Assembly (NCBI GenBank): GCA_019426215.1
Contig: CM033400.1
Span: forward strand, 12,694,568 to 12,758,567
From: Buddleja alternifolia
Lineage: Eukaryota; Streptophyta; Magnoliopsida; Lamiales; Scrophulariaceae
Length of the DNA stretch: 64,000 nucleotides
Direction of reading: 5' to 3'
The notes under the pieces were generated by a model. It worked only from the letters and a program-made list of their open reading frames with translations. It did not search any database and was not told the DNA's origin. This document shows positions 30,201 to 42,201 of the stretch, in pieces (position 1 is the stretch's first letter; each line of letters opens with the position of its first letter). A program made the position numbers and the translations under genes.

Positions 30201-31757
30201 CAAAATCGGTCGTCTTTTCTTTTTCTTTTTTCTTTTATTTGACAATATATAGTACATGCATATCCCCGGCCCATAAATTGATTTTATACATATTATGATC
30301 TACTTTTTGTGATAAATATTGAGAAGCAACAAAAATAATGTATTAGGCTATTTAAGGTAGTTATACAATTAAAAAAAAATCGATATTTCTGATGTGAAGT
30401 GTGTTTGATTTGTTAATTATTCACTAAGATTTTTAGGTTGGATGAAGACCAAAGAATTGAGTGGTTAATGAGACCTAAGTGATCTTTGTACATAGAAATA
30501 CGTTTTCTCAGCACAAAATCATGTGGTTCCAACCAAAAGAACAATACATCATGTATGAGCGTCTATTGTTCGAAAGTGCAACTGCATATCACATCATTTT
30601 GGCTCCGTCAGTGAAAACGAGACCATTTTCCATTCTAAAGGTCGAGATTTAAGTGGTTGATAATGTGTAACTACTGTCTCACTTTAGATAGACATATATG
30701 CCCAGGCTCCATCATCCTAGCGAGTGCTATTTCTGGATAAAATCTTGCGAATTGGGCCCAAATGAGCTATACCTTGTTTCCTGCTTATGGTTATCTTAAA
30801 AAAGGGACATTTCTCCGTAAGTGGTCTCCACTTACTTTTACACCTTTCAAGGGCCTGCTTTTCCATCTATTGGAAATCCTGTCTTGTGTACCGTTGTATC
30901 GTCTTGTTAAGATAATGAGGCCTTCCACGCACCTCCCCTCCCATAAGGGGCTTTCTAAAGGTCTTTGTTGGTCATATCATGCAATTTCCCTTTCTCTATA
31001 CCAACCAATGTATCGATTTTGAGATTGTTTGAGCGGTACTGTGACTCCGCTTCCGAATCAACCAAAAACAAAAAGCTTCTACCACGCGCAATATTTAAAT
31101 GTAATGCAGTAGAAGCACTCGAGGGTAGAATATAATATAAAGAGAATAAGTTGTGCACGAAGATCAAATCCAACTGACAAATGGCAAGATCTTAAGTTAT
31201 CTCAGTTGTTTTCGCATCCCCTACTATTGAAGAAGTTGTGGCCCTTGATTAGCTCAATTAATATTGAATGCCCATCTGAGATCCAATTTTCAACACATGA
31301 GTAAGCAGAAGAGCAGAAAGAATAGGCAGCTACTGAATCACATTCTCCTGAAAGAGCGCTCCCTATTGCGCATAGCACTGGATTCAAGGGATTCCTATTT
31401 GTCCACGGACCTAAAAGACAATTGCACATCCTATCGTATTTTCTTTTTTCCTTTTTCAGGTTTAGAAAATTTCTAAGTTTTGTGAAGCTCCGAAGTGCAA
31501 CTACTTTTCATTTTTTTTATGTTTTCTGTGCCTTAATTCTATATATTATATATCTTGTTGTGTTTACTATGGTTTTTTGAGTCTCTTGCAAACCATGATG
31601 GGTTATGTTTTTTGCAAAGGGTTTGAAGGTTTAAACTTAAAATTACTAGTTATGAGGAGATCCATCAATTAGGATGAAGAAGGGTGCCTAACACCTTTGA
31701 ATGTGTCAAAAGGGCAATTCTGTCATTAATCAAGTTCAAGAAAAGGCGGCAAAATCT
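30201..31757. other. Intergenic sequence, no gene recognised
   Basis: Only short, overlapping open frames occur on both strands. The stretch at 30760-31450 is less AT-rich than its surroundings and might be organelle-derived or an old transposon relic, but I find no motif to decide. Confidence 0.4.
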
Positions 31758-31889
31758 GTTAAGAGTTAGTAATAGCAGTTGTTATTTCTATATATATAGC
31801 CTTGTGTTTTCTAGGCTTTTCCATTCCAGTATTATTGTAAACACTTTACAAATTCAATATAATGTCTTTCTTTCTTTTCCATTCAATAT
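31758..31889 (+). repeat. Possible copia-type LTR fragment
   Basis: TGTTAAGAGTTAGTAATAGC with a TATA-like TCTATATATATAGCC about 35 bp later and a transcript-start-like region resembles the start of small copia LTRs. It is interrupted by the MITE at 31890. No internal region, primer site or partner LTR is seen. Confidence 0.3.
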
Positions 31890-32151
31890 GGGAAAAATTA
31901 CACACAGACCCCCTAACTTATTGTATAATTACCAAAACTTTCCCTCACTTATTGAAAATTACCAACACACCCCCTCAAAGGGTTCATTTGTAAGGTTTAC
32001 AAAGGGTAAAATTATTAGAATTTTTTAACATACATGGTGTGTAATTGTAAGAAATCCTTAACATGAGGGAGTGTATTGATAGTTTCAAATAAATGAAAGA
32101 GGGGTTTTGATAATTACACAATAAGTGAGGGGGTCTGTGTGTAATTTTTCC
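31890..32151. mobile_element. MITE with long terminal inverted repeats (262 bp)
   Basis: The left end reads GGGAAAAATTACACACAGAC and the right end is its near-perfect inverse (TGTGTGTAATTTTTCC). Inverted similarity extends at least 45 bp from each end and more loosely to about 100 bp. The 8-bp TSD TTCAATAT is at 31882-31889 and 32152-32159 (9 bp with one mismatch if the first G is counted). TSD length suggests mobilisation by a hAT or Mutator transposase. There is no coding capacity. Confidence 0.9.
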
Positions 32152-32315
32152 TTCAATATATTTCTAATAGATTGTAACGTAGTGTACAAACCTAGTATTT
32201 ATTTCTTTTGCGGGTTCACTATTGGAACTCTAGAGAATATGGGTTTACCCTTTTTTGTTTTTTGTTTTGTTTCCTTTTCGTGATATAAGATCCGTGGAGG
32301 TCGATCATAGTGATG

Positions 32316-32600
32316 CACTACTACAAAAATACATTATTATAGCTAACCTATTACAGCGGTTTTGCAAAACCGCTATAATAGGGCTTCTCGGCTCAGACCT
32401 ATTATAGCGGTTCTACCCGAACCACTGTCATATAAAATAATTAAAAAAAAATTGAATACGACAGCGATTTGTATCAAACCGCTATCATAGTGCTTCAGAA
32501 AAGAAAGAAAAAAAATAAAAAATATATGGCAGCGGTTCTACCGTGAACCGCTGTCAGAAAAAAAAAAACCGCGTATGACAGCTGTCATAGGCGGCCGGGT
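32316..32600. repeat. 5' terminal inverted repeat and sub-terminal motif array
   Basis: The TIR is followed by several copies of the AACCGCT(A/G)T(A/C)ATA motif in both orientations, including a perfect 20-bp palindrome AGCGGTTTTGCAAAACCGCT at 32355-32374. In En/Spm elements such arrays bind the TnpA-type accessory protein. Confidence 0.85.
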
Positions 32601-32639
32601 TTTTAGGTAAAACCCGGTCGCCCCCTCTCTCACGCTAAT

Positions 32640-32844
32640 TCTCTCTCTTTCAACCCCCCCCCCCACCACCCCACCACCACCACCACCGTGCACCGCCACC
32701 GCCACCACCACCACCACCACCTCTCTCTCTCTCTCGCTCTCTCTTGCTCTTTCTCTCGGTTTCTCTCTCTCTCTCTCGGTTTCTCTCTCTCTACTCGACC
32801 TCTCGCCGCCGACCACCGCCGCCGTCTGCACCCCTCTTTTGATA

Positions 32845-32889
<45 letters not shown>

Positions 32890-33060
32890 AGATCTATATA
32901 TATGTGTGTGCAGATATGTAAGTATATATTCTATATATATATATATTTAACTCTTTCTATATATATATATATTTAAGGATCGCCGCCCCCACTGTTGCCG
33001 CCGCCATCACCATTTAGTGGTAATTTTGTTTAGATAAATATATATATACACACACACACA
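32640..33060 (+). repeat. CCACCN, CT and AT/AC microsatellites in the CACTA 5' region
   Basis: A (CCACCA)n-like run is at 32660-32720, (CT)n runs at 32720-32790 and 32840-32886, and AT and (CA)n runs at 32930-33066. Open frames here (Ser/Leu or Arg/Glu repeats) are artefacts of the repeats. Confidence 0.85.
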
Positions 33061-33140
33061 CACACATAGAGTATAGACTTTAATATTTGTGTATGTGTGG
33101 GTGTATGTATATTTGTGTATGTGTTGGTGTATGTATATTT

Positions 33141-33725
33141 GTGTATATTCTTGAGAGATTTGCCTATTTATTGGAAAATCTAAGGGAAATAGGGATTTGA
33201 TTGAATTTACTGTTAATTTGGTTTAGTTGGGTGTTAATTACGTTTGATTTAGGATTAAATTGTGGTTATTTTGTGGTTTAGGGTACATTGATCCAACTAG
33301 TGATCTATATTTATACTTAATTGTTGAAAATATGATGTTTTATTTGTAGTTTTATGTGATTTATGTGATCCAACCGGTGATCAATATTCGTAGTTGCTGG
33401 AAATATGATGTTTTATGTGATTCAACTGGTGATCAATATATATTTATAAAATGATGTTTTTTCTAGTTTTATGTGATCCAACTGGTGATCAATATTTGTA
33501 GTTGCTTGAAATATGTTGTTTTATGTGATCCAACTGGTGATCAATATTTTCGTATAGTGAGATCGACATTTTGAGTTTGTTGTGGGTGAAAGATTAGAAT
33601 ATTGGGTTTGTTGTGGTTGAAAGATATTAATTTTATTGGTTGCAAGTTTGGGGGAAGATTAAGTCGAGAACTTGGTAGAAATTTTTGCGTCGGTACTCTG
33701 CCGAATTTTTTCTAGGATAACGGGA
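33141..33725 (+). repeat. Leader segment, copy 1 (before transposase gene)
   Basis: This stretch, from TATTCTTGAGAGATTTGCC through GGTACATTGATCCAACTAG to AGTCGAGAACTTGGTA, recurs before the second gene at about 37340-37690. Within it the unit GTGATCCAACTGGTGATCAA is repeated four or more times (33300-33550). A further partial copy of its end is at about 33836-33985. Confidence 0.85.
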
Positions 33726-34015
33726 AATGAATTAAAATTAAAATAATTTAATTAATTCAACTCAACTGATGTTAGAATTATTTAATTTAATTAATTAAGA
33801 TCAAAATTGGATTTTAGTGGATTATAAGATCCGAATTTTGTTGGTTGCAACCTACCCGAGTGAAGATTGAGTCGAGAACTTGGTAAAAAAAATTGCGTTG
33901 TTACTCTGCCAAATTTTTCTAGAATAGTGGAAAATAAATTAAAATGAAAATTATTAAATTAATTCAACTATCAACTGATGATAAAATTGTTTAATTTAAT
34001 TAATTCAGAATCAAG

Positions 34016-37000
34016 ATGGATCGAAGTTGGATTTTAGTGGATCGTATGTCGGAACAGTATGAGAAAGGGGTGAAAGAGTTCATAAAGTTTGCGGTTGAGC
34101 ATGCACCAGATCAAACTAGGATCACTTGCCCATGTTTACGTTGTTGTTTTGGAAAGAGAATTAGTCCACGTGAGTTGGAAGATCATTAGGTGTGTAATGT
34201 AATTGATAAAAGCTACACACGTTGGACAAGACACGGTGAAAGCAGTGTCACGTCAGATGATTTGGGTGGTACATCATATCCATCACAGGATTTCAACATG
34301 AATGATTATGATCCTAATCGTTTGGAGGAGGTGAAAAATGTGATTGAGGAGGATTTGTGAAATTTTCCTAAAATGTTGGACAATTTGACTAGTGATTCGA
34401 AGACACCACTGTATAGTGGTAGTAAATTCACAAGATTGAAAGCAGTCCTAAACCTATACAAGTTAAAAGCCAACAATGGGTGGAGTGATAAGAGTTTCAC
34501 AGACTTACTTGGTTTATTAAAAAGCATGCTACCTGAGGATAATGTGTTACCTGTTCGTATTTATGAGGCTAAATGGATGTTAGCCTCAATTGACATGGGA
34601 TATGAGAGGATACATGTCTATCTCAATGATTGCATATTATTTAGAATTGACTATACATCATTGAAGGCCTGTTCGAAATGTGGCGCCTCACGATACAAGA
34701 AGAATGGATCTGCTCCTGTCAAAACCATGTGGTATTTGCCTATAATACCACGATTTAAGCACATGTACAGTAGTAAAGAGTTAACCAAGGACTTGACATG
34801 GCATTCTGATAGAAGGTTTGAAGAAAGGATTGAAGATGACAAGATTCGACACCCCTCAGATTCTCCTCAATGGAAAAAGATTGATGATGATTTCCCTGAA
34901 TTTGGTGAAGAATAAATAAACCTGCGCATTGTATTGGCTACAGATGACATGAACCCTCATGGCTTGCAAAGTAGCTCACATAGTACATGGGCGGTGATTT
35001 TGATGATCTACAACCTTCCCCCATCGCGATGCATGAAGCGAGAGCATATAATGATGCCTATACTCATTTTTGGGCCGAAACAACCTGGAAATGATATAGA
35101 TGTCTACTTGGCTCCTTTAATTGAGGATTTGAAGGTGTTGTGGGACATCGGTGTTCAAGTATATGACGGGTTCAGAGAAGAAAATTTTATTCTCAGAGTC
35201 ATGTTATTTGGAACAATCAATGATTTTCCGGCAAGAGCAAACCTTGAGGGATATGGTGTACATGGCCAATGTGGATTCCCCATATGTTCAAGAGTACAGA
35301 TTAATATCGATTGACACACTCTGAGAAATATGCATTCCAAAGGCATCAGAGATGGCTAAATCGGAACCATCGGTGAAAGAAAGCTTTCAATGGAAATATA
35401 GAAGAAAGCCGAGCTCCTAAGTGCTTGACTGGTGAAGAAGTGTTTGAGAATGTAAAAGGCTTGGAGGTCAAATTTGGAAGGACTTTTGCAGGTGGTCTTG
35501 CAAAAATTGGGTGGAAAAAAAGGTCAATTTTCTTTGAATTGCCGTATTGGACGTCTTTACATGTTAGACTTTTTCTTGATATTATGCATATTGAGAAAAA
35601 TGTATTTGACAGTGTCATTGGTACACTTCTAAATGTGCCCGGAAAGACAAAAGATGGCGTAAAGGCACGGTTAGACTTGGTTGAAATGAAGATAAGAGAA
35701 AAATTAGCACCAACAAATAAGGGGAAACGTACTTATTTGCCACCAGTAGCTCACACTCTAGCCAGGAAATTTTTTTTGACTTATGTGAGTTTCTTAATGG
35801 AGTGAAAGTCCCAAAAGGGTATTCTTCAAACATTAACAGTCTTGTATCAATGAAGGACTTGAAGCTAAAGCACATGAAAACTCACGATTGTCATGTAATC
35901 ATGGATCATTTGCTACCAATTGCTATATGGGCCATTTTGCCAAAAAAGGTGAGAGACACGATAACTAGATTGAGTTTCTTCTTCAAAGTAATGTAGAGCA
36001 TGGTGTTTGATCCTGAGCAATTTTCTGCACTTCAGAAACAAATTTTCATCAATTTGTGTGAGCTTGAGATGTATTTTCCACCTGTTTTTTTTTATATAAT
36101 GACTCACCTACCTATTCACTTGGTTAGAGAGACTCAACTATGTGGACCGGCTTTTATGAGATCTATGTATCCAGCTAAGTGTTATATGAAGGTATTGAAA
36201 GGCTATGTGAAAAATCGTAGTCGACCGGAAGGTTGCATTGTTGAACGGTACATTTTGCACAGAGTATGTGGTAGATTCTAATGTTGTAGAGCTTCCAAAG
36301 TCTCATGTTGTAGGAGGGGGAACCTAAGGAAAAAGCGTAATTGGAAAGCAATTAGTTAGTGTTCATATTATACAAAGGGAGCAGGCACACCTATATGTGC
36401 TCCACAACACCGATGAGGTTGACCCATATGTTGAAGAGCATAAGAACCAACTTAGGAGATTCAATCCAATTAAAAATGAGAGCTGGATTGCAAGAGAGCA
36501 CAACAAGAGTTTCATCGATTGGTTCCGAAAGCATATTGAAGAGAAATAGAAAGAGAATCCACAGCTTTCAGTTTCAGATAAATTAACACGACTGTTGATG
36601 GGTTCGGGCAAACTAGTATTTTGTTATTCAGGTTATCGTATAAATGGTCGCACATTCTATACAAAAGACTAAGATGAATGAAGTACAATGCAGAATAGTG
36701 GTGTGAGTCTTGTAGCTCAAGCAATGCATATCTCAAGTTCGAAAGATAATAATCCTATCTATGCCGATTTATCATATTAGGGGGTGATTGAACGTATATG
36801 GGAGCTTGATTATAGTTGGTTTCGGGTGCCTATATTTGGGTGTAGGTGGGTTGACAATAAACATGGTGTCGATAATAGTGAAATAGGCTTCACTCGAGTA
36901 GACCTTGAAAGGGTGGGATACAAAGATGAACCTTTCATTTTAGCATCACAAGCTAAGCAAGTGTTTTTTGTCACTGATCCTATTGATAAGAGGTGGTCCA

Positions 37001-37266
37001 TTGTTTTATCGGCAAAAAAAAATACTTGTATTGATGATGATTATGAAGAAAGTGAAGATGATGAAGAAAATCCTATCTCATTAGGTGATTCACAATCAAC
37101 TGATAGTGACGATGACTTGGATATAAGTGATGATGAATTGTATATGAGACAAGATCACCAAGAGGGGATATGGAATAATCTATCAGTTCGTCGGCGTACT
37201 AAAAAAAATGGTCGTACCGATGGGAAGCAAAAGACTGCTAAGCCAAAGACAAAAAGAAAACGATGA
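34016..37266 (+). pseudogene. CACTA transposase (TNP2 / Transposase_21 type), degraded
   Basis: The ATG at 34016 opens the N-terminal transposase-associated domain (MDRSWILVDRMSEQYEKGV, then CPCLRC). TAG at 34187, TGA at 34358 and TAA at 34913 are in the same frame. The Transposase_21 core has KACSKCGASRYKK, TWHSDRR and VLATDDMNPHG. The frame shifts near 35315-35330 and again near 35800. The later region has LDIMHIEKNVFDS, then SHDCH-like KTHDCHVIM, MYPAKCYMKVLKGYVKNRSR (DUF4218-like), and finally a DUF4216-like domain at 36784-37266 (VPIFGCRWVDN, DEPFILASQAKQVFFV) with an acidic tail and a basic C-terminus. No introns are needed to follow it. Confidence 0.88.
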
Positions 37267-37339
37267 AAGGTATTTGAACTTATTTCATAATTGTATGATA
37301 GACTTATTTTTTGATCAATATTTATACTTAGTTGCTAGA

Positions 37340-37690
37340 AAATTTATATTCTTGAGATTTGCCTATTTTTGTGGAAAATTTAAGGGAAATAGGGGCTTGA
37401 CTGAATTTAAGGTTAATTTGGGTTAGCTGGGGGTTAATGACGTTTAATTGGGGATTAAATTTTGTTTATTTTGTGGTTTAGGATACATTGATCCAACTGG
37501 TGATGTATATTTATACTTAGTTATTGTGATTTACGTGATTCAACTGGTGATCAATATTTGTAATTGCTGGGTTTGTTGGGTTTGTTGTGGTTGCAAGTTT
37601 GGGGGAAGATTAAGTCGAGAACTTGGTACAAATTTTTGCGTCGTTACTCTGCCAAATTTGTTCTAGAATAATGGGAATGAACCTAACTTC
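37340..37690 (+). repeat. Leader segment, copy 2 (before second CACTA gene)
   Basis: Homologous to 33141-33725 in the same orientation: TTGAGATTTGCCTATTT, GATACATTGATCCAACTGG, GATTAAGTCGAGAACTTGGT. It lacks some of the internal repeat units. Confidence 0.85.
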
Positions 37691-37786
37691 TGTATTTATT
37701 ACTTCTATTTTGAAATTATTATTGCTAAATTAATCTGTCAAATTTATATGAATCTAACTTCTCTATATTTTGGCTTTTGTAGGTCG

Positions 37787-40700
37787 ATGGCTTCAGATCC
37801 TACTGGTAGTTTTCCTGAGGATGATGCATATGGATCAGATAGCCATCATGATAAGGAGATACGGAGAGGTATCACGGCTATGAAAAAAGTTATCAAAGGC
37901 AAAAGTCAAGGTATAAGGCTACCTGTCGGCTGGAATGACAGAGGCCAGGCAGTTAATCCAAACAAATCAATATTTGTTGGTTATATAGGAGTCTTGGCTC
38001 GGCAGAAGGTGTCAATTACCATGAGTGATTGGCGAAAAGTCCCGTCACCAATAAAAATAAACATTTGGGATGAAATGAAGGTAATTTAGATATTATCATA
38101 TTTGTAAGTGTTAATTTATTTTTTGTTGATTTAATTTTCTCTAAATTATAATTTCATATATACTTTGTTGTTTGTTTTTTCTAGTTGGCATTTGATATTG
38201 AAGAAAGTAGGCAAAAGTACGTACTAGCAGAAGCTGGGAAGCTAGCACGTAACTTCAGGAGCTACTTGAGTAGAAAGTGAGTGCGAGATGATGATGGAAA
38301 CATTAATGACAACCCACCCCCACAATATGAGATACCTCAAGCCGATTGGACGGCATTTTTAGATGTTCGCCTTGGTGAAGGTTTTCAGGTAGCTAGTCAT
38401 TTTAATTTACGGTTTCATTTGTTGGTTATTGCGTTTATATTTAGCTAATAATTTGATAATGTAATAAACAAAAACTAAGAAGGGAAAATCAGGAAAGAGC
38501 AAAGGAACCTGAATATCCTTACCGGAAAGCGAGTCTTGGACTCGCTCTTGTGGAGCAAATTGAGGTATGTATTTCATTTAGCAGTGAATCCTTACAATTT
38601 TTTTCATAAAAAATATATGTTAATAAATATATATTTTTTAATAAAAATATAGATGAATGGAAGAAGGGATGCTGGATCCAATTGCACAGAGGTAACACGA
38701 GTACTCGTGTGGAGGATTGCGCGTTCCGATAAAACAAATCAAATTGATAACGACAATGTTAGAAGAGTAGCGAATGAAATGGTGAGTTATTTGAAATTTT
38801 AGCTCTATAATGTGTTGTATGTTTGTTTTGAAATACAATTGAAAGAACAAACTTCACTAATTTTTTTTATTTTTTAAAATGTATTATTACAGGAGAGCAT
38901 TTCACAAGAGAGTACTAGCCATAGTGGAAATGAGAAGAGTCGAGATGACCTATTGGCTAAAACTCTTAAAAAGAAGGAGCATCCGGGTTGCGTTAGGGGT
39001 GTTGGCTTTGGGGTCTCACAAATATACTATTTTACAGATCCAAAGCCTGCTAAAGAAATGAAGATGGAAAGCTTGAGAAACATGGTGAAAAACCTCTCCG
39101 AAACTATGCTTGCCATGCAACAATGGATTGATGTTTTGGAAGCACCTAACTCGCGTCAGCCACATGACGATGATGTGATTTCTTTGAAAGATAGCAGCCC
39201 AGAACCAGTTTATAAGATGCTTCCTGAGGTATTGATTTGAACTTGTTTATAGATAATGTAACTTGCAACTCTCTATTTCTGTAAATCAAACAAAACTTTC
39301 TAATATAATGTTGTGTATATATATATATATATGTAGGTTATCGCTCCATGTCAATTAGCACTTTCATCACCGTCATATCGTGTGGTGGCTAAAGGACAGA
39401 TGTGCAATCGACCGGTAATTGATAGAATACTTCACAATTGTCCATTAGCCACCAACCATGTGAAAGTGCGCATTGACACTGCAGTTAAGGTGGATACACC
39501 CTTACCCGTCCCTCTCAATGATGAAATGTTCACCATTTCTAGTGCTCTGGGTACCTTTGTTGCTTGGCCAGCGAGTCTTGTCATTGTCACTGATGCACTG
39601 GTATGTAATTAATAGCTAGTCATTAATAAATTATAACAATTTGTTTTAGGTTACTAAATATACTTTGATGTGTAACATTCAAGTTTTATTTTCTTTGCTT
39701 AAACAGTTTCTTGGACCATCCAAATCATCTGGAAACCAGAAATCAGGGACGTCGAAGCAGTCACCTGTCAAAGGAAAATTTCCAGTGGCCAAGCCTACAC
39801 GTGAAGGTGATAGATATGCAGACCTTCAACTAGATGGACTCCCTGATGACCTTTTATTTCTGGGAAAGTACACGAAGATGATGTCTATTAGTGCCCAGAT
39901 CACTATAGACATGGAGGAACCCATTATGAATTTTGCATTCCCAGAGTATATTGGAAAGGAGGAGATCTGTCACCTTCTGCGACAAAAAGAGATAGGAGCC
40001 TCTATCATTACAGCGTACATAAAGTAAGTCTTTTAATGATTTTACTGCATCTGAACTATGATTATTTTCGTTACTCGAAATTCATTTCTTATGCTCAATT
40101 TAGGTGTTTGTGGGTTAAGTCGTGATCCCCGAAGGCAAAGAAGCAAGTTTCGGGTTCCTTAGCCCACATTTCATATCTGCAAAAACAAGCCCGCAAATTC
40201 AACAAGTGCAGTACATAGCACGTGCTATGATACATAGTGCATAAACGAATAAGTTATTTCTTGCACCTTACAACACCGGGTGAGCTACTAAAGATTCAAC
40301 TTTAATTTGTAAAACTAGTTACGCAAAACAAATTTTGAACTTATCTTTTGAAAGCTTTGTAGGGGACATTGGTTGTTGCTTGCAATTGATCCATTTCAAG
40401 AGGTCGTTTACTATCTGGATTCTTTGCATGGTGAGCCGGAATACAGAGATGATATGACACAAAAAAACCAATCAGTAAGTTTTTCATTCAATCAATGTAT
40501 CCATTATATTTAATATTTTTTTAAAGTGTATATTTATTTCACATAATTGCTTGTTTTTGACATATTTCCTTATTTTTTATATCTTTTTATAAGGCTGTGC
40601 ACATATTTCGTGCAAATCGCAACAACCATTCCAAGAAATCCAAAAACTCGGCCTGTCAATGGTTTAAAATAAAGGTTAGCATTTTCTAGTTTCAAGAGAT

Positions 40701-41062
40701 TATATATTCGTATAGAAGTTAGTGTTCTAATACAACGTAACTTTGATTACTTTTGTAGTGCCCCCATCAGACCAACGAGGTGGATTGTGGCTACTTCGTT
40801 ATGAGATTCATTAAAGAGGTTATTAGCCACGGACAATTTATAATCCCAATAGCGGTATGCATAATCCTAATATATACTTAATTTCTATTCCTTTTGAAGT
40901 TATTAAACCTTTGGTAGGTAATTGAAACGTCATTTTAGTTTGCAATTAATCTCTATATATATCTTACAGTACTTTCATGATTCTCAATCCTTCTATACTC
41001 AAGAGCAAATTGATGAAGTACACTGCGAAGTGGCATGTTACATTTTCTTAGCAGCTCCTTAG
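37787..41062 (+). pseudogene. Second CACTA gene: plant transposase-like N-terminus with Ulp1-type (C48) protease C-terminus, multi-exon, damaged
   Basis: An acceptor-like TTTTGTAG just before ATG 37787 suggests a leader intron. Probable exons are 37787-38080, 38185-38388, about 38480-38562, 38653-38780, 38893-39228, 39337-39600, 39707-40024, about 40105-40282, 40363-40472, 40595-40674, 40760-40854 and 40979-41062, all with GT..AG edges. The N-terminal part (SDWRKVPSPIKINIWDEMK, FDIEESRQKYVLAEAGKLAR) resembles the plant Transposase_24 (Ptta/En/Spm) domain. The C-terminal part is Ulp1-like: LFLAPYNTG, GHWLLLAIDPF, VVYYLDSLHG and QTNEVDCGYFVMRF supply the His, Asp, Gln and Cys of the catalytic site. 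Stops: TGA 38278-38280 and TAA near 40243. Exon 3 phase is also off by one. Confidence 0.78.
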
Positions 41063-41369
41063 AAATTAGGTAATGTATTTTTTGTACATTGTGACTTGTT
41101 GTAAATTTTGATTTGATTTATTGTATTTAAATTGTCATGAGTAATTTAATTAGTTAATTGTAAATTAACACGTGATCATTTGTTTGAGATTATAACATTT
41201 TGTTGTTGGATGAAAGAGATGGTAATATTGAAGTTTGGGGTGGTTGTTGTTTATGTTGAATATGTTTTACTGTGTAGTTGAAATTTGTTAGGTTGGTTTA
41301 TTGAATATTATTGTACAGGAATATTACCATAATAGAGTGCAAAATATAAAAAAAATAAAATAAAAAAAT

Positions 41370-41549
41370 CCGACCCTATGACAACGGTTCCGACTGGAAT
41401 CGCTGTCACAGGATTCACCCTATGACAGCGGTTTTTATGGAACCGCTGTAATAGATCCAAACCATATAACAGCGATACTTATGACAGCGGTTAAAACCGC
41501 TGTTATAGGCCTAAAAAAACCGCTATAATAGGTCATTTCTGTAGTAGTG
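41370..41549. repeat. 3' sub-terminal motif array and terminal inverted repeat
   Basis: Several ACAGCGGTT/AACCGCTGT motifs, including ACAGCGGTTAAAACCGCTGT (inverted repeat with a 2-nt spacer) near 41485, precede the TIR ending GTAGTAGTG. Confidence 0.85.
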
Positions 41550-41552
41550 ATG

Positions 41553-42193
41553 TCCAACTTCATTTGGGAAAGGTGATTGAAATCACATTTAGCTAGGATT
41601 ATTGTAGCAACTACTAACTAATTAAAATCCTCTTACACCTAGTCAAATAAAAGTGTCCTTAGAAGATGAATGCAAACAGTATAATCAATGCATACACCTT
41701 AATTTCCAAATTGGAGTTATTTGTAGTGGTCGTGTAAATGTTATTTGTTTCTTTGTGCTGCTATTTATGTTGAAAGACTAATGATTGTTCTTGGCGACAT
41801 GACTCGAATCGTCCTAGAATTGAGTCTGGCAAGATTTGTGTAAGTACGTAGATCTTTGGCCTCTATATACAGGTGCACCTTACCAGGCCTATCACAATTA
41901 TCGGTCTTTAATTTTTTTAAAAGCTTGATTTGGAGAGATTATTTTATAGATGATAAAAAAAAGTAAAAAATTATAAAATCATTTCCGCATTTTCTCATTT
42001 TCTTCTATTGAGGAATCTTTAGCAGCGGAATTATATCTATATATATATACATATATATATATGGTAATTAAGTTTGCATAAAAGAAGAACTTTGATTTTC
42101 AACACAGTTTTGTTCTCCACAGGAGGAATTAGCCAAAACTAAATAAACATGACTAGCACTAGATATGGTCTAAAGTGAGCTACTCTAATTTTA
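41553..42193. other. Intergenic sequence, nothing recognised
   Basis: AT-rich, with a short TATATA microsatellite near 42035-42062. No gene seen. Confidence 0.5.
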
Positions 42194-42201
42194 GATATAA
42201 T

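Larger units (their letters stand above)
32316..41549 (+). mobile_element. Complete CACTA (En/Spm) DNA transposon, 9234 bp
   Basis: The ends are CACTACTACAAAAATAC and, inverted, CACTACTACAGAAATGACC. The TSD is ATG at 32313-32315 and 41550-41552. Sub-terminal arrays of AACCGCTATAATAG/ACAGCGGTT motifs lie at both ends. Inside are a TNP2-type transposase gene and a second multi-exon gene, both on the plus strand. Both genes carry stops, so this copy is not autonomous now. Confidence 0.95.

Noticed and set aside
30762..31476. Candidate coding or organelle-derived block
   Set aside because: Short frames on both strands without motifs; I could not match it to any gene from the sequence alone.
32538..32891. 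Open frames rich in Arg/Glu on one strand and Ser/Leu/His on the other
   Set aside because: They are produced by the CT and CCACCA microsatellites; neither has normal composition or a conserved motif.
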